Assembly: GCF_003026475.1 (NCBI RefSeq) | Contig: NZ_PYMC01000008.1 | Span: forward strand, 124,001-188,000 | Direction: 5' to 3' | Origin: Photobacterium lipolyticum | GTDB lineage: Bacteria > Pseudomonadota > Gammaproteobacteria > Enterobacterales > Vibrionaceae | DNA length: 64,000 nt | Shown: piece by piece, positions 1-8,971 of the stretch | How positions within the stretch are numbered: the first letter of the stretch is position 1 | How the letters are laid out: every line of letters begins with the position of its first letter | Position numbers and translations under genes: made by a program | Notes under the pieces: model-generated | What the model saw: the letters and a program-made list of their open reading frames with translations, nothing else | Told to the model about the DNA's origin: nothing | Databases searched by the model: none

Positions 1-292
1 CAGCCATCTCGATGATTGCGGTTTTGCCGTCACCCATCAGGCCGTAGAAACCTTGCACCTGCTCGCCGAGCGGCCCCGTGACGGGGTGCTCAACAATCGA
101 ACCATTGGTAGCATCAACCAGAGACTGAACCGTGCCTTCGCCGCCGTCGGCCATCGGTAATTTATGGTATTCGGCATCGGGCAGTACTTGACGGAAGCCC
201 GCTTCAATCGCCGTCGCGACTTCCATCGCCGTCGCGACTTCCATCGCCGTAAGGCTTTCTTTATACGAATCAGGTGCAATAACAATTTTCAT
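1..292 (-). CDS. glxK: Glycerate kinase, 5' part only (runs off the left edge)
   Basis: The first 97 codons of a GarK/GlxK-family glycerate kinase, which phosphorylates D-glycerate with ATP. The N-terminus [14 protein letters not shown], the ADGGEGT motif near residues 48-54 and VTGPLGE near 71-77 are typical of the family. The start ATG is the complement of 290-292. The oddity is a 6-residue in-frame duplication (AMEVAT twice, about residues 16-27) where E. coli homologues have a single copy, caused by an 18-bp tandem repeat. The gene is divergent from yacL. The rest of the protein lies outside the window. Confidence 0.9.
   Translation of the reverse strand, partial: MKIVIAPDSYKESLTAMEVATAMEVATAIEAGFRQVLPDAEYHKLPMADGGEGTVQSLVDATNGSIVEHPVTGPLGEQVQGFYGLMGDGKTAIIEMA
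203..250. repeat. 18-bp direct tandem repeat inside glxK
   Basis: The unit ttccatcgccgtcgcgac occupies 221-238. It is preceded by a copy with one mismatch (203-220) and followed by a partial copy (239-250). It adds six codons to the kinase without changing the frame and looks like recent replication slippage. Confidence 0.85.
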
Positions 293-437
293 CGTGATAA
301 GTCACTTGGGTATATGATCTGCATGGCATGCTCAACAAATTATCGTGCAATGGCCGCATTCAGTTGCAATCTGGGCTCAGATCCTGAAAATGTGCGAACT
401 TCAACACACCTTACATTACCAGATTTTGAGGATAGCT

Positions 438-806
438 ATGGACTACGAATTTAAGAAAAATACCCTGGACGGTAGCTATCATGTGATTTTTTCGATGGGC
501 CATGAAGCGCTGGGGCGCTGGTTACTGGAAGAAGTCGGTAAAGACTTTAATAAGATGGATATGATTGAGGCCCAGATTGGTGCGCTAAAAAACAGCACCA
601 AAGAATGGCGTATGCTGGGTGAAGACCTCTCACTGGTACTGCAGGATAACGAGGCTTTAGTACAGGCTAACTGCATGTTTTCAGAAGATGATGATGAGTT
701 TGAAGAAGACATGCATTTTTATGACGAAGAGAGTATGTCGTTGTGTGGTTTTGAAGATCTTGAGCAGGTTTTGCATGCCTGGCGTGCATTCGTGACTCGC
801 TTTTAA
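438..806 (+). CDS. yacL: YacL (UPF0231) family protein
   Basis: A 122-residue acidic cytoplasmic protein that aligns from memory along its length with E. coli YacL: it starts MDYEF, has SMGHE near the N-terminus, and has the YDEESLSLCG-like segment (here [16 protein letters not shown]) near the C-terminus. The function is unknown in all species. The ATG at 438 is chosen because homologues start MDYEF; an upstream in-frame ATG at 345 would add unrelated sequence. Downstream lies a strong terminator, so it is probably monocistronic. In E. coli it neighbours acnB, whereas here it sits between glycerate kinase and glnK. Confidence 0.9.
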   Translation: MDYEFKKNTLDGSYHVIFSMGHEALGRWLLEEVGKDFNKMDMIEAQIGALKNSTKEWRMLGEDLSLVLQDNEALVQANCMFSEDDDEFEEDMHFYDEESMSLCGFEDLEQVLHAWRAFVTRF

Positions 807-849
807 GAGGTTTCGTTAATTCTCTTCTTTTTTGCATCCTTTCAGTGAA

Positions 850-880
850 AAGGCCGCACCATATCGGTGCGGCCTTTTTC
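850..880 (+). terminator. Rho-independent terminator after yacL
   Basis: The GC-rich arms aggccgcacc and ggtgcggcct enclose a short AT loop and are followed by a T-run. Confidence 0.9.
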
Positions 881-932
881 GTTTATTCTTCTGTGTTTTT
901 TTAAGTTGTTGAATTTAATTGTTTTTAAAACT

Positions 933-948
933 TGGCATAAAGCTTGTT
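933..948 (+). promoter_or_regulatory. Sigma-54 (RpoN) -24/-12 promoter of glnK-amtB
   Basis: The sequence TGGCATAAAGCTTGTT matches the consensus TGGCAYRNNNNTTGCW at every fixed position except one (T for C in the -12 element). It lies 48 nt before the glnK ATG. Nitrogen-regulated glnK-amtB operons are classically NtrC/RpoN-dependent. No clear NtrC site was recognised. Confidence 0.8.
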
Positions 949-950
949 AA

Positions 951-1334
<384 letters not shown>

Positions 1335-1392
1335 GCATTGTTCTTAAGTAATGGAATAAATACCAATCTAGTGGTTATAGAGGAAGACGACA

Positions 1393-2622
1393 ATGGAACT
1401 AACAACGACGGTAACAGAGCTGCGTTATGCGCTCGATACATTCTTTTTCTTGATGTCAGGGGCGCTGGTTATGTGGATGGCGGCCGGATTTGCCATGCTC
1501 GAAGCGGGTTTGGTGCGATCTAAGAATACGACTGAAATTCTGACTAAAAACTTTTGCCTGTATGCGATCGCCTGCACCATGTACTTGATTGTCGGCTATA
1601 ACATCATGTACCTCGAGAACGGGGAAGGCGGCTGGTTACCCTCCATTGGAGCCTTAATTGGTAGCCAGGCGGAAGGCGCAGATCACTCGCTGGAATCTGA
1701 TTTCTTCTTCCAGGTGGTCTTTGTTGCAACTGCGATGTCCGTGGTATCCGGTGCCGTTGCTGAACGAATGAAATTATGGTCGTTCCTTCTTTTCGCTGTC
1801 ATTTTTACGGCTTTTATCTACCCAATGGAAGGTTACTGGACCTGGGGCGGCGGCTTTCTGTCTGAAGCGGGTTTCAGCGACTTTGCCGGCTCAGGTATCG
1901 TCCACATGGCAGGTGCCGCAGCCGCTTTAGCGGGGGTACTGCTGCTGGGTGCTCGTAAAGGTAAATATGGCAAGAACGGTGCAGTTCACCCGATCCCTGG
2001 TTCAAATATGCCACTGGCAACGCTGGGTACGTTTATCCTGTGGTTTGGCTGGTTTGGTTTTAACGGCGGTTCGCAGTTGATGCTATCTGACTTTGAAAAT
2101 GCAACAGCGGTTGGTCAGATTTTCTTAAACACTAACGCCGCGGCGGCTGCTGGTGCGATAGCCGCGATAGCGGTATGTAAAACAACCTGGGGTAAAGCGG
2201 ATTTAACCATGGTGCTGAACGGCGCGTTGGCGGGGCTGGTTGCGATTACCGCCGATCCATTGTCACCATCCCCGATGGCTGCCGTGAGCATTGGTGTCGT
2301 TGCTGGCGTGTTGGTTGTATTCAGTATCATCGCCTTTGATAAAGTAAAAATTGATGATCCAGTCGGTGCAATTTCAGTGCACGGTGTGTGTGGTTTCTTC
2401 GGCCTGATGGTGGTGCCATTTAGCAATGCGGACGCAACATTTGGTGCTCAGCTACTCGGTGCGGTGGTTATCTTTGGCTGGGTATTTGCGGCAAGCTTGG
2501 CGCTATGGGGTGTGCTGAAAGTGACCATGGGTATCCGGGTCACGGAAGAAGAAGAGCTGGCAGGTATGGATTTACATGACTGCGGAATTGATGCCTATCC
2601 AGAGTTCGTTACCGTGAAATAA
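1393..2622 (+). CDS. amtB: Ammonium transporter AmtB
   Basis: A 409-residue polytopic inner-membrane Amt/Rh-family channel for ammonium uptake. The twin pore histidines are visible as H171 (GIVHMAG) and H330 (SVHGVCG). The protein lacks the long cleaved signal seen in E. coli AmtB and starts MELTTTVTELRYALDTFFFL, the form common in marine bacteria. The hydrophilic C-terminal tail, which carries the coupling function in the family, is present (MGIRVTEEEELAGMDLHDCG). It forms an operon with glnK and ends at a strong terminator. Confidence 0.96.
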   Translation: MELTTTVTELRYALDTFFFLMSGALVMWMAAGFAMLEAGLVRSKNTTEILTKNFCLYAIACTMYLIVGYNIMYLENGEGGWLPSIGALIGSQAEGADHSLESDFFFQVVFVATAMSVVSGAVAERMKLWSFLLFAVIFTAFIYPMEGYWTWGGGFLSEAGFSDFAGSGIVHMAGAAAALAGVLLLGARKGKYGKNGAVHPIPGSNMPLATLGTFILWFGWFGFNGGSQLMLSDFENATAVGQIFLNTNAAAAAGAIAAIAVCKTTWGKADLTMVLNGALAGLVAITADPLSPSPMAAVSIGVVAGVLVVFSIIAFDKVKIDDPVGAISVHGVCGFFGLMVVPFSNADATFGAQLLGAVVIFGWVFAASLALWGVLKVTMGIRVTEEEELAGMDLHDCGIDAYPEFVTVK

Positions 2623-2691
2623 ATTCACCTTAACCTACGAAGAGTGGAGAATAAGAAACGAGTAACATATATCTCATTCACAACTTTAATA

Positions 2692-2719
2692 AACGCTGCC
2701 AACTGGCAGCGTTTTTTTT
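2692..2719 (+). terminator. Terminator after amtB
   Basis: The inverted repeat aacgctgcca / tggcagcgtt is followed by eight T residues. Confidence 0.9.
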
Positions 2720-2740
2720 GTTGAAATCTGTCTTGATGGA

Positions 2741-2792
2741 TTGTGTTGTTGAAGTGCTTTAGTATAATTGAGTGATACTGATAACTATTATC
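2741..2792 (+). promoter_or_regulatory. fbpA promoter with Fur box
   Basis: A perfect -10 TATAAT lies at 2763-2768, with a weak -35 TTGTGT at 2741-2746 and a 16-bp spacer. Immediately downstream, 2774-2792 (GATACTGATAACTATTATC) matches the 19-bp Fur consensus GATAATGATAATCATTATC at 16 of 19 positions. A site over the transcription start is a standard place for iron-dependent repression. Confidence 0.85.
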
Positions 2793-2821
2793 ATTACATT
2801 TTGTATTAGAGGGTTTGTTCG

Positions 2822-3835
2822 ATGAAAAAGTTGTTGGCTTCGGCAATTTTGTTTGGTTTGGCTGTGCCTCAGGTAGCGATTGCTGCCGAAGAAGTGAATG
2901 TTTACTCTTACCGTCAGCCTTTCTTGGTTGAGCCTATGTTCAAAGAGTTCACTCAAGAAACCGGTATTAAAGTAAATGTGAAGTTTGCAAAAACAGGCCT
3001 GACGGAAAAGCTCCAGCAAGAAGGCGAATACAGCCCGGCAGATGTTGTTCTGACAACCGATATCAGCCGCTTGGTTGAACTGTCTGATAAGCACCTGGTT
3101 CAGTCGGTTGATAGCAAAGCTATTGAAGCGAACGTTCCTGCACAATACCGCGACTCTGAAGACGAGTGGTTTGCCCTGACGCTGCGTACACGTAATGTTT
3201 ACGCATCCCGTGATCGTGTCGGTCACCTGCCTGCCGATTTTGATTATGCCGATTTAGCGAACCCTGAGTGGAAAGGTAAGATCTGTACCCGTTCTGGTAA
3301 GCACCCGTACAATGTGTCACTGGTTTCTTCGATGGTTGCCCACTACGGTGAAGCGGAAGCAAAAGAGTGGCTGGAAGGCGTTAAAGCCAACCTGGCACGT
3401 AAGCCGCAAGGTAACGATCGCGCTCAGGTGAAAGCGGTTAAAGAAGGGCTGTGTGATCTGGCTATTGGTAACAGCTATTACCTTGGCAAGATGATCAACG
3501 ACGAGAAGCAAAAGCCGTGGGCTGAGTCTGTTTACATTGAATTCCCGGGGCAGAAAGCGAACGGTACTCACGTTAACGTCAGTGGTATGGCGATGGCAAA
3601 ATACGCGCCAAACAAAGAAAATGCCCAGAAGCTAATGGAGTTTCTGACGGACGATAAAGCACAGCAAATGTATGCGGAAGTTAACTATGAGTACCCGGTA
3701 AAAGCCGGCGTTAAACGTTCTGAGCTGGTAGCGTCCTGGGGTGACTTCAATGCAGACGAGCTGTCGCTGGAAAAAGTGGCTGAGTACCACAGTGCCGCCA
3801 TCAAGCTTCTGGATGAAGTGAAGTTTGATCTGTAA
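2822..3835 (+). CDS. fbpA: Ferric iron ABC transporter, periplasmic binding protein
   Basis: A 337-residue FbpA/FutA-type solute-binding protein. A Sec signal peptide ends near AIA-A (residues 19-22), so the protein is periplasmic. The adjacent tyrosines of NSYYLGKM (Y219/Y220 of the precursor) are the expected Fe(III) ligands, and the CTRSGKHPYN segment is strongly conserved in this family. It heads the fbpABC operon and is preceded by a Fur box. A 99-bp inverted-repeat element separates it from fbpB. Confidence 0.95.
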   Translation: MKKLLASAILFGLAVPQVAIAAEEVNVYSYRQPFLVEPMFKEFTQETGIKVNVKFAKTGLTEKLQQEGEYSPADVVLTTDISRLVELSDKHLVQSVDSKAIEANVPAQYRDSEDEWFALTLRTRNVYASRDRVGHLPADFDYADLANPEWKGKICTRSGKHPYNVSLVSSMVAHYGEAEAKEWLEGVKANLARKPQGNDRAQVKAVKEGLCDLAIGNSYYLGKMINDEKQKPWAESVYIEFPGQKANGTHVNVSGMAMAKYAPNKENAQKLMEFLTDDKAQQMYAEVNYEYPVKAGVKRSELVASWGDFNADELSLEKVAEYHSAAIKLLDEVKFDL

Positions 3836-3894
3836 GTTGTAAAGGGTACTAATACTTTTTCAAATAAATTATGAATAGTTGAAGCTCCTAAACA

Positions 3895-3993
3895 TGTCAT
3901 CCCGGAATCGAGGAACGAGATATCCGGGATCCAGCTCTAACCGTGTGCGCTATAGATTCCGTATAAGTTCGTACCTCACTTTACGGAATGACA
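3895..3993. repeat. 99-bp palindromic intergenic element (MITE- or REP-like)
   Basis: The ends TGTCATCCCGGAA and the reverse complement of TTTACGGAATGACA form imperfect terminal inverted repeats, and an internal ATCCGGGAT adds further symmetry. No coding capacity was seen. The element lies inside the fbp operon between fbpA and fbpB, where it could form an RNA hairpin that lowers read-through. Confidence 0.7.
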
Positions 3994-4049
3994 ACGCTTG
4001 GTGGCTGAACTCGTCAAAACTTCTTTGATGAAGTATTAAGTAGTAGACA

Positions 4050-5678
4050 ATGAAACAAAAATATATGTTTTGGCAAACCAGTGGCTGGGTATTATCCCTG
4101 CTGCTGGTTTTTCCCATTTTAGCCATCTTCTATACCGCGATGGGAGAATCCGATGAGGTGTTCTCTCATTTAATGAGCACGGTAATGGGCACCTATACTG
4201 CCAATACCTTCTGGCTGGTAACTGGTACCGTCGTGCTGGCCTTGGCTTTTGGTTTGCCGGCGGCCTGGATCATGGCAATGTGCCGAATTCCTGGCGAAAA
4301 AATTCTTCAGTGGGCCTTAGTGCTGCCTCTGGCAATGCCAGGATATATCATCGGTTACATCTATACCGACTGGTTTGATTACGCCGGGCCGATACAAATT
4401 TTTCTGCGTGACTTTTTTGGCTGGCAAAGCACGCATGACTACTGGTTCCCAGATATTCGTTCGTTAGGCGGTGCTTGTCTGATACTGGCATTGGTTCTTT
4501 ATCCTTATATTTACCTGTTAGCCCGGACGGCATTTATGGAGCAGAGCGTCACCTTGCTGCAATCGGCAAGACTGTTGCGTTGCTCGCCGTGGGAAAGTTT
4601 CCGTCGTATTTCACTGCCTTTAGCACGTCCGTCAATTGCGGTTGCGATATCGCTGGTTGCTATGGAAACGCTGGGTGATTTCGGAACCGTCAGCTATTTT
4701 GCGCTGAATACATTGACGACGGCGGTATATGACACCTGGCTGGGTTATTCCAATTTAAATGCGGCCGCTAAAATATCAGCCATTATGTTGCTGGTGATTT
4801 TTCTGCTGATCAGTGCCGAGCGTTTTAGTCGTCGCAAACAGAAACTATTCCAGCAGCAATCTGAGCACGGTGACGATGTGCGCTATCAGCTATCGGGCAG
4901 GAAAAAATGGCTGGCAATAGTGTGGTGTTGGGGCTTGGTGGGGTTTGCTTTTGCTTTTCCTCTAACGCAGCTGACTTATTATGCCTGGCACTATTTTTCA
5001 CAGAGCTGGACGGCAGAATTCCAGCAGTACAGTTTAAACAGTTTATTTGTTTCGCTTGTCGCAGCTTTGTTTGCTGTTGTTCTGGCTTTGATTGTTAACT
5101 TCTACCGCCGACTGGATGGCCATAAATATTCTGTCGTGCCGACGCGGATGGCATCACTGGGTTATGCGGTGCCGGGGACGGTGTTAGCAATTGGCGTGAT
5201 GATCCCGCTGACATCGGCTGATCATCTGTTAAATGATGTGGCGCGTTTTCTTGATTTAGGCCGCCCGGGATTGGTGTTTTCCGGAACGATGTTTGCCATT
5301 ATTTTTGCCTTTGTTGTCCGTTTCGCCGCTGTCGCTATTGGTAGCATTGAAAGCAGTTTAGCTAAGATCCCGCCGTCATTAGACATGGCTTCGAAAACCA
5401 TGGGCTATGCCTCAACGGCAATGTTGCGCCGTGTGCATTTACCGCTGATCCGTCGCGGTTGCCTGATTGCGGGTTTGCTGGTGTTTATTGAATCAATGAA
5501 AGAGCTCAATGCCGCCTTGCTGTTACGGCCGTTTAACTTTGAGACATTAGCAACCTATGTCTTTAACTTCGCCTCAGATGAGCAGTTAGAGCTTGCGGCT
5601 CTGCCTGCGATTTTATTGGTCTTTGTTGGCTTGATCCCACTGGTGATGGTTAACCGTTCTCTGGAGCAGAAACACTGA
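4050..5678 (+). CDS. fbpB: Ferric iron ABC transporter, permease
   Basis: A 542-residue inner-membrane permease with two tandem MetI-type transmembrane domains, as is usual for FbpB. The EAA loops that contact the ATPase can be seen near residues 175-195 (SARLLRCSPWESFRRISLPL) and in the C-terminal half (KTMGYASTAMLRRVHLPL). It starts 214 nt after fbpA, across the inverted-repeat element, and its stop overlaps the fbpC start by one base (TGATG), implying translational coupling. Confidence 0.94.
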   Translation: MKQKYMFWQTSGWVLSLLLVFPILAIFYTAMGESDEVFSHLMSTVMGTYTANTFWLVTGTVVLALAFGLPAAWIMAMCRIPGEKILQWALVLPLAMPGYIIGYIYTDWFDYAGPIQIFLRDFFGWQSTHDYWFPDIRSLGGACLILALVLYPYIYLLARTAFMEQSVTLLQSARLLRCSPWESFRRISLPLARPSIAVAISLVAMETLGDFGTVSYFALNTLTTAVYDTWLGYSNLNAAAKISAIMLLVIFLLISAERFSRRKQKLFQQQSEHGDDVRYQLSGRKKWLAIVWCWGLVGFAFAFPLTQLTYYAWHYFSQSWTAEFQQYSLNSLFVSLVAALFAVVLALIVNFYRRLDGHKYSVVPTRMASLGYAVPGTVLAIGVMIPLTSADHLLNDVARFLDLGRPGLVFSGTMFAIIFAFVVRFAAVAIGSIESSLAKIPPSLDMASKTMGYASTAMLRRVHLPLIRRGCLIAGLLVFIESMKELNAALLLRPFNFETLATYVFNFASDEQLELAALPAILLVFVGLIPLVMVNRSLEQKH

Positions 5679-6718
5679 TGAGTAGTGCATTATCCGTTCA
5701 TAATTTAACGTGCCGCTATAACGGCCAGGCGGTATTACAGAACCTCTCGCTGCCTGTCGAAGATAATGAGATCGTCTGCCTGCTGGGGGCGAGTGGTTGC
5801 GGTAAAACAACCTTGCTCAAGGCGATAGCCGGCTTGTTGCCATTGGACAGTGGTGAGATACATATCAATGGCAGAACCATAGTTGATGCAACAACTTGCT
5901 TACCGCCAGAAAAGCGTAATATTGGAATGATTTTCCAGGATTATGCGTTATTTCCCCATCTGACTGTGGCTGAGAATATTGCATTTGGTCTGCGAGACTG
6001 GAAGCCATCACGGATTAAGGCCAAAACTGAGGAAATGCTGGAGCTGGTTCATCTAACCGGTCTCGATGACCGCTATCCGCATCAGCTGTCGGGAGGGCAG
6101 CAACAGCGGGTCGCGATTGCCCGTGCATTAGCGTGCGAGCCTGATCTGATTTTACTGGATGAGCCGTTTTCGAATATTGATACTCAGGTGCGCCATGGCT
6201 TGATCCGCGATATTCGCCGGATCTTCAAAGCACAAGGCGTAACCGCGATTTTCGTGACCCACAGCCGCGAAGAAGCGTTTGCTTTTGCCGATCGTTTAGC
6301 GGTAATGAATAATGGTGTGATTGAACAATTTGGTTGCGCGACTGACCTGTATTACCGCCCAAGCAGCCGTTTTGTTGCAGAGTTCTTAGGTACGGGCTCT
6401 TACCTGCCTGCGACGGTGAAAAATGACAGTCATTTATTCACGCCATTCGGTGATATTGAATTCAAAGCTGACCATTATTATTGCCCGGAGACGAATGTTG
6501 AATGGTTATTGCGCCCACAGAATTTAAAAGTGCAGCGCGAGAATAATGGCGAAGGGGTGATCACCGAACAACAGTTCATGGGGGATAACTGCCGTTATAC
6601 GGTGGATTTCCAGGGCCATAGTTTAGTGGTCAATTCACACTTGATCCTCCAGGTTGGCGATAAAGTTTCTGTCAACATTGAACCGCATGATCCGGTGGTA
6701 TTTGCGACCGCCTGCTAG
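5678..6718 (+). CDS. fbpC: Ferric iron ABC transporter, ATP-binding protein
   Basis: A 346-residue ATPase of the CysA/FbpC subgroup that powers Fe(III) import through FbpB. The Walker A motif GASGCGKT is at 37-44, the signature LSGGQ at 137-141, the Walker B end LLDEP at 159-163 and the switch histidine in VTHS further on. A C-terminal regulatory extension follows the nucleotide-binding domain. It is the last gene of the operon, followed by a terminator shared with the convergent litR. Confidence 0.95.
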   Translation: MSSALSVHNLTCRYNGQAVLQNLSLPVEDNEIVCLLGASGCGKTTLLKAIAGLLPLDSGEIHINGRTIVDATTCLPPEKRNIGMIFQDYALFPHLTVAENIAFGLRDWKPSRIKAKTEEMLELVHLTGLDDRYPHQLSGGQQQRVAIARALACEPDLILLDEPFSNIDTQVRHGLIRDIRRIFKAQGVTAIFVTHSREEAFAFADRLAVMNNGVIEQFGCATDLYYRPSSRFVAEFLGTGSYLPATVKNDSHLFTPFGDIEFKADHYYCPETNVEWLLRPQNLKVQRENNGEGVITEQQFMGDNCRYTVDFQGHSLVVNSHLILQVGDKVSVNIEPHDPVVFATAC

Positions 6719-6745
6719 CGCTGGTAAAGTTTTGATTAAAAAGTA

Positions 6746-6774
6746 AAAAGGCCAACATGATGTTGGCCTTTTTT
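6746..6774. terminator. Bidirectional terminator between fbpC and litR
   Basis: The sequence aaggccaac-atgat-gttggcctt has A-runs before and T-runs after, so it can serve both converging genes. Confidence 0.9.
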
Positions 6775-6791
6775 ATCGAGTATTAAATCTG

Positions 6792-7397
6792 TCACGTCGG
6801 ATAGACGGTGTCGAGATAGCTTTGTGCCTGTTCACGCATTTTGTCTTGATCCGGATGGCGGTTGGCCTGAAGGTAAAGAATATAACAAATGCCGTGCAGC
6901 AGATGGGCAAGATCATCAGGCGTTTTATCAGCCGCTAGTTCACCTTTTTCAATCCCCTGAGCAAAGATGTCAGTGACACGTTTCAGGCTGCTTTTGTTGC
7001 CACTTATATACTGCGGCCAGATTTCTTCGCGTACCGAGGTACTCCACTCAAACCATACCTTCAGCCAGTCTTGCTGCTCGATAACGGCATCAATGAGATT
7101 ATGGGTAATGCCGGTTAAACGGGCATGAAGGCTCGTATCTTGGTCTTCCAGGCATTGTGTCAGCAGTTGGCTGAAACGGTTTTCTACCTGAACAAGCACT
7201 TGTTCGACTAATGCTTCTCGGGTCGGAAAGTAGTTAAACACAGTGGCAACCGAAACGTTTGCCATTTCAGCGATATCGGCATGCCCAGCTCTGCCAATAC
7301 CACGTCGTGCGAAGACGTCTAAGGCAAAATCGAGAAGTTGTTGTTTCCTTTTTTCCGGAGATAAACGAGTGCGAGTTTTCTTTACTATCGTATCCAT
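6792..7397 (-). CDS. litR: Quorum-sensing master regulator, LuxR/HapR/LitR type (TetR family)
   Basis: A 201-residue TetR-fold DNA-binding protein. The N-terminal helix-turn-helix (RTRLSPEKRKQQLLDFALDV through VSVATVFNYFPTREAL) is nearly identical to Vibrio LuxR/HapR, and the C-terminal part has WLKVWFEWS and the HGICY segment. In vibrios this protein is the output of the LuxO-Qrr phosphorelay and controls luminescence, biofilm and protease genes. Its position divergent from hpt is the same as that of hapR in V. cholerae. The mRNA leader carries GGCUAGGG 12-19 nt before the AUG, which could pair with the Qrr core. Confidence 0.93.
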   Translation of the reverse strand: MDTIVKKTRTRLSPEKRKQQLLDFALDVFARRGIGRAGHADIAEMANVSVATVFNYFPTREALVEQVLVQVENRFSQLLTQCLEDQDTSLHARLTGITHNLIDAVIEQQDWLKVWFEWSTSVREEIWPQYISGNKSSLKRVTDIFAQGIEKGELAADKTPDDLAHLLHGICYILYLQANRHPDQDKMREQAQSYLDTVYPT

Positions 7398-7408
7398 AGT
7401 TGCTTGTT

Positions 7409-7416
7409 CCCTAGCC
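7409..7416 (-). promoter_or_regulatory. Possible Qrr sRNA seed target in the litR leader
   Basis: The mRNA reads GGCUAGGG here. Seven of these bases (GGCUAGG) are the exact complement of CCUAGCC, part of the conserved Qrr core as I recall it. The position beside the ribosome site fits known Qrr repression, but a 7-nt match could be chance. Confidence 0.45.
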
Positions 7417-7514
7417 GTAAGTATTTATAAGTTTTATGTATTTCTTTTTTTGTATAACTTTACAGCAGCAATGGATATGCATCAAATCTTACTTGGAAGA
7501 AGTGTGTCGTATAA

Positions 7515-7542
7515 TTGACACTATCTATAAAATAACTATTAC
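7515..7542 (+). promoter_or_regulatory. Candidate sigma-70 promoter for hpt
   Basis: TTGACA (7515-7520), a 16-bp spacer and TATTAC (7537-7542) lie about 80 nt before the hpt ATG in the litR-hpt divergent region. It is a sequence match only. Confidence 0.4.
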
Positions 7543-7623
7543 GTTGAATGAGTGTTAGAATATGGCTTCTTTGTGATGTGTAGCCTACAGGCGGCTGGCG
7601 TGGTCGTACTGATGGAGAAAAAG

Positions 7624-8157
7624 ATGAAACATACCGTTGAAGTAATGATTTCTGAGCAGGATGTTCAGGCACGAGTAAAAGAGTTAGGAAAGCAAATTAC
7701 CGAGTGTTACAAGGATTCTGAAAACCTTGTGATGGTCGGTTTGTTACGTGGTTCTTTTGTTTTTATGGCCGATCTGGCGCGTGCCATTGAACTACCTCAT
7801 GAAGTAGACTTCATGACTGCATCAAGTTACGGCAATACCATGGAAAGTAACCGTGATGTCCGTATCCTGAAAGATCTGGATGATGACATCAAGGGTAAAG
7901 ATGTTCTGCTGGTTGAAGATATTATCGATACCGGTAATACCTTACATAAAGTTTGTGAAATTCTTGCCCTGCGTGAGCCAAACTCTATTCGTATCTGTAC
8001 TCTGCTTGATAAGCCCGAGCGCCGTGAAGTGGACGTGAAGGTTGACTGGTTTGGTTTTGTGATCCCGGATGAGTTTGTTGTCGGTGTGGGTATCGACTAC
8101 GCACAGAAATACCGCCATTTGCCTTACATTGGTAAAGTTGTACCGTTGGAAGATTAA
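7624..8157 (+). CDS. hpt: Hypoxanthine phosphoribosyltransferase
   Basis: A 177-residue purine salvage enzyme that transfers the phosphoribosyl group of PRPP to hypoxanthine (and guanine) to give IMP (and GMP). The PRPP-binding motif [12 protein letters not shown] is at about 95-106, and the C-terminus [15 protein letters not shown] is typical. The start at 7624 ([10 protein letters not shown]) agrees with Vibrio orthologues and has GGAG six bases upstream; the open frame extends further 5' without homology. It is divergent from litR and convergent with can. Confidence 0.95.
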   Translation: MKHTVEVMISEQDVQARVKELGKQITECYKDSENLVMVGLLRGSFVFMADLARAIELPHEVDFMTASSYGNTMESNRDVRILKDLDDDIKGKDVLLVEDIIDTGNTLHKVCEILALREPNSIRICTLLDKPERREVDVKVDWFGFVIPDEFVVGVGIDYAQKYRHLPYIGKVVPLED

Positions 8158-8184
8158 TACTAATGACCGCGTAAAGCGTTATTC

Positions 8185-8213
8185 TAAAAAAGCGACCAAA
8201 GGTCGCTTTTTAT
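8185..8213. terminator. Bidirectional terminator between hpt and can
   Basis: The sequence aaaaaagcgacc-aaa-ggtcgcttttta is a compact stem with A- and T-runs on both sides. Confidence 0.85.
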
Positions 8214-8217
8214 TGGC

Positions 8218-8874
8218 TTATGATTCTTTCGGTGCGAGCAGTGCTGACATGGCGGCTTGGTAGGTGTCTTCCAGTGATTCCCGACTGTTTGCGTTGACGG
8301 CGAGATCGCGGAGAACGCCATCGTTGATCCCGTAGATCCAGCCATGAATTTTGATCTCCTGGCCACGTTCCCAGGCCTGTTGCAGGATGGTGGAATTGCC
8401 CAGGTTATAGACCTGCGTGGCAACATTGATTTCGCACAGTTTGTTATCCCATTCTTCAGCGGATAATCCGCTTAAGTCGTTGCGATGCTTTAAATACAAA
8501 TCACGAATATGCAACAGCCAGTTGTTGATCAGCCCTAAGGGAGGATTCTCAATGGCGGCTGTTACCCCACCGCAACCATAATGACCGCAGACAATAATAT
8601 GTTTGACCTTCAGGACGTCAACGGCATATTGCACTACAGAGAGGCAATTCAAATCGGTGTGGACGACCTGGTTGGCCACATTACGGTGAACAAACAATTC
8701 TCCTGAATCCAGCCCGGTCAGTTGCTCTGCCGGAACCCGGCTATCAGAACAACCAATCCAAAGATATTCCGGGGATTGTGCTTCTGCCAGATGAGAAAAG
8801 AATTCTGGCGTTTCTTCCTTAATGCTCTCTGACCAAGAGAGATTATTTGCAAATAACTGCTTAATTTCTGCCAT
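8218..8874 (-). CDS. can: Beta-class carbonic anhydrase
   Basis: A 218-residue zinc enzyme interconverting CO2 and bicarbonate in the cytoplasm. The zinc and catalytic residues are visible: C42, D44 and R46 in CSDSR, and H98 and C101 in CGHYGCGG. The length and the start [11 protein letters not shown] match E. coli Can/YadF. In E. coli it also lies between hpt and yadGH, so the block is conserved. Confidence 0.96.
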   Translation of the reverse strand: MAEIKQLFANNLSWSESIKEETPEFFSHLAEAQSPEYLWIGCSDSRVPAEQLTGLDSGELFVHRNVANQVVHTDLNCLSVVQYAVDVLKVKHIIVCGHYGCGGVTAAIENPPLGLINNWLLHIRDLYLKHRNDLSGLSAEEWDNKLCEINVATQVYNLGNSTILQQAWERGQEIKIHGWIYGINDGVLRDLAVNANSRESLEDTYQAAMSALLAPKES

Positions 8875-8971
8875 GATGATGCCTTAATCTGATAGATTCT
8901 TTACTATACACAAACTGGGCTAATAGCAAATCGGATTAGTTGTAATTTTTCTAACATCTATGTTGCATTTT

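Noticed and set aside
37..285. Basic ORF with RRWKSRRR repeats on the minus strand
   Set aside because: It is the shadow frame of the glycerate kinase gene, and its repeat is the 18-bp duplication read out of frame.
3895..3993. Insertion sequence in the fbp operon
   Set aside because: Only 99 bp with no transposase fragment, so it is called a small palindromic repeat.
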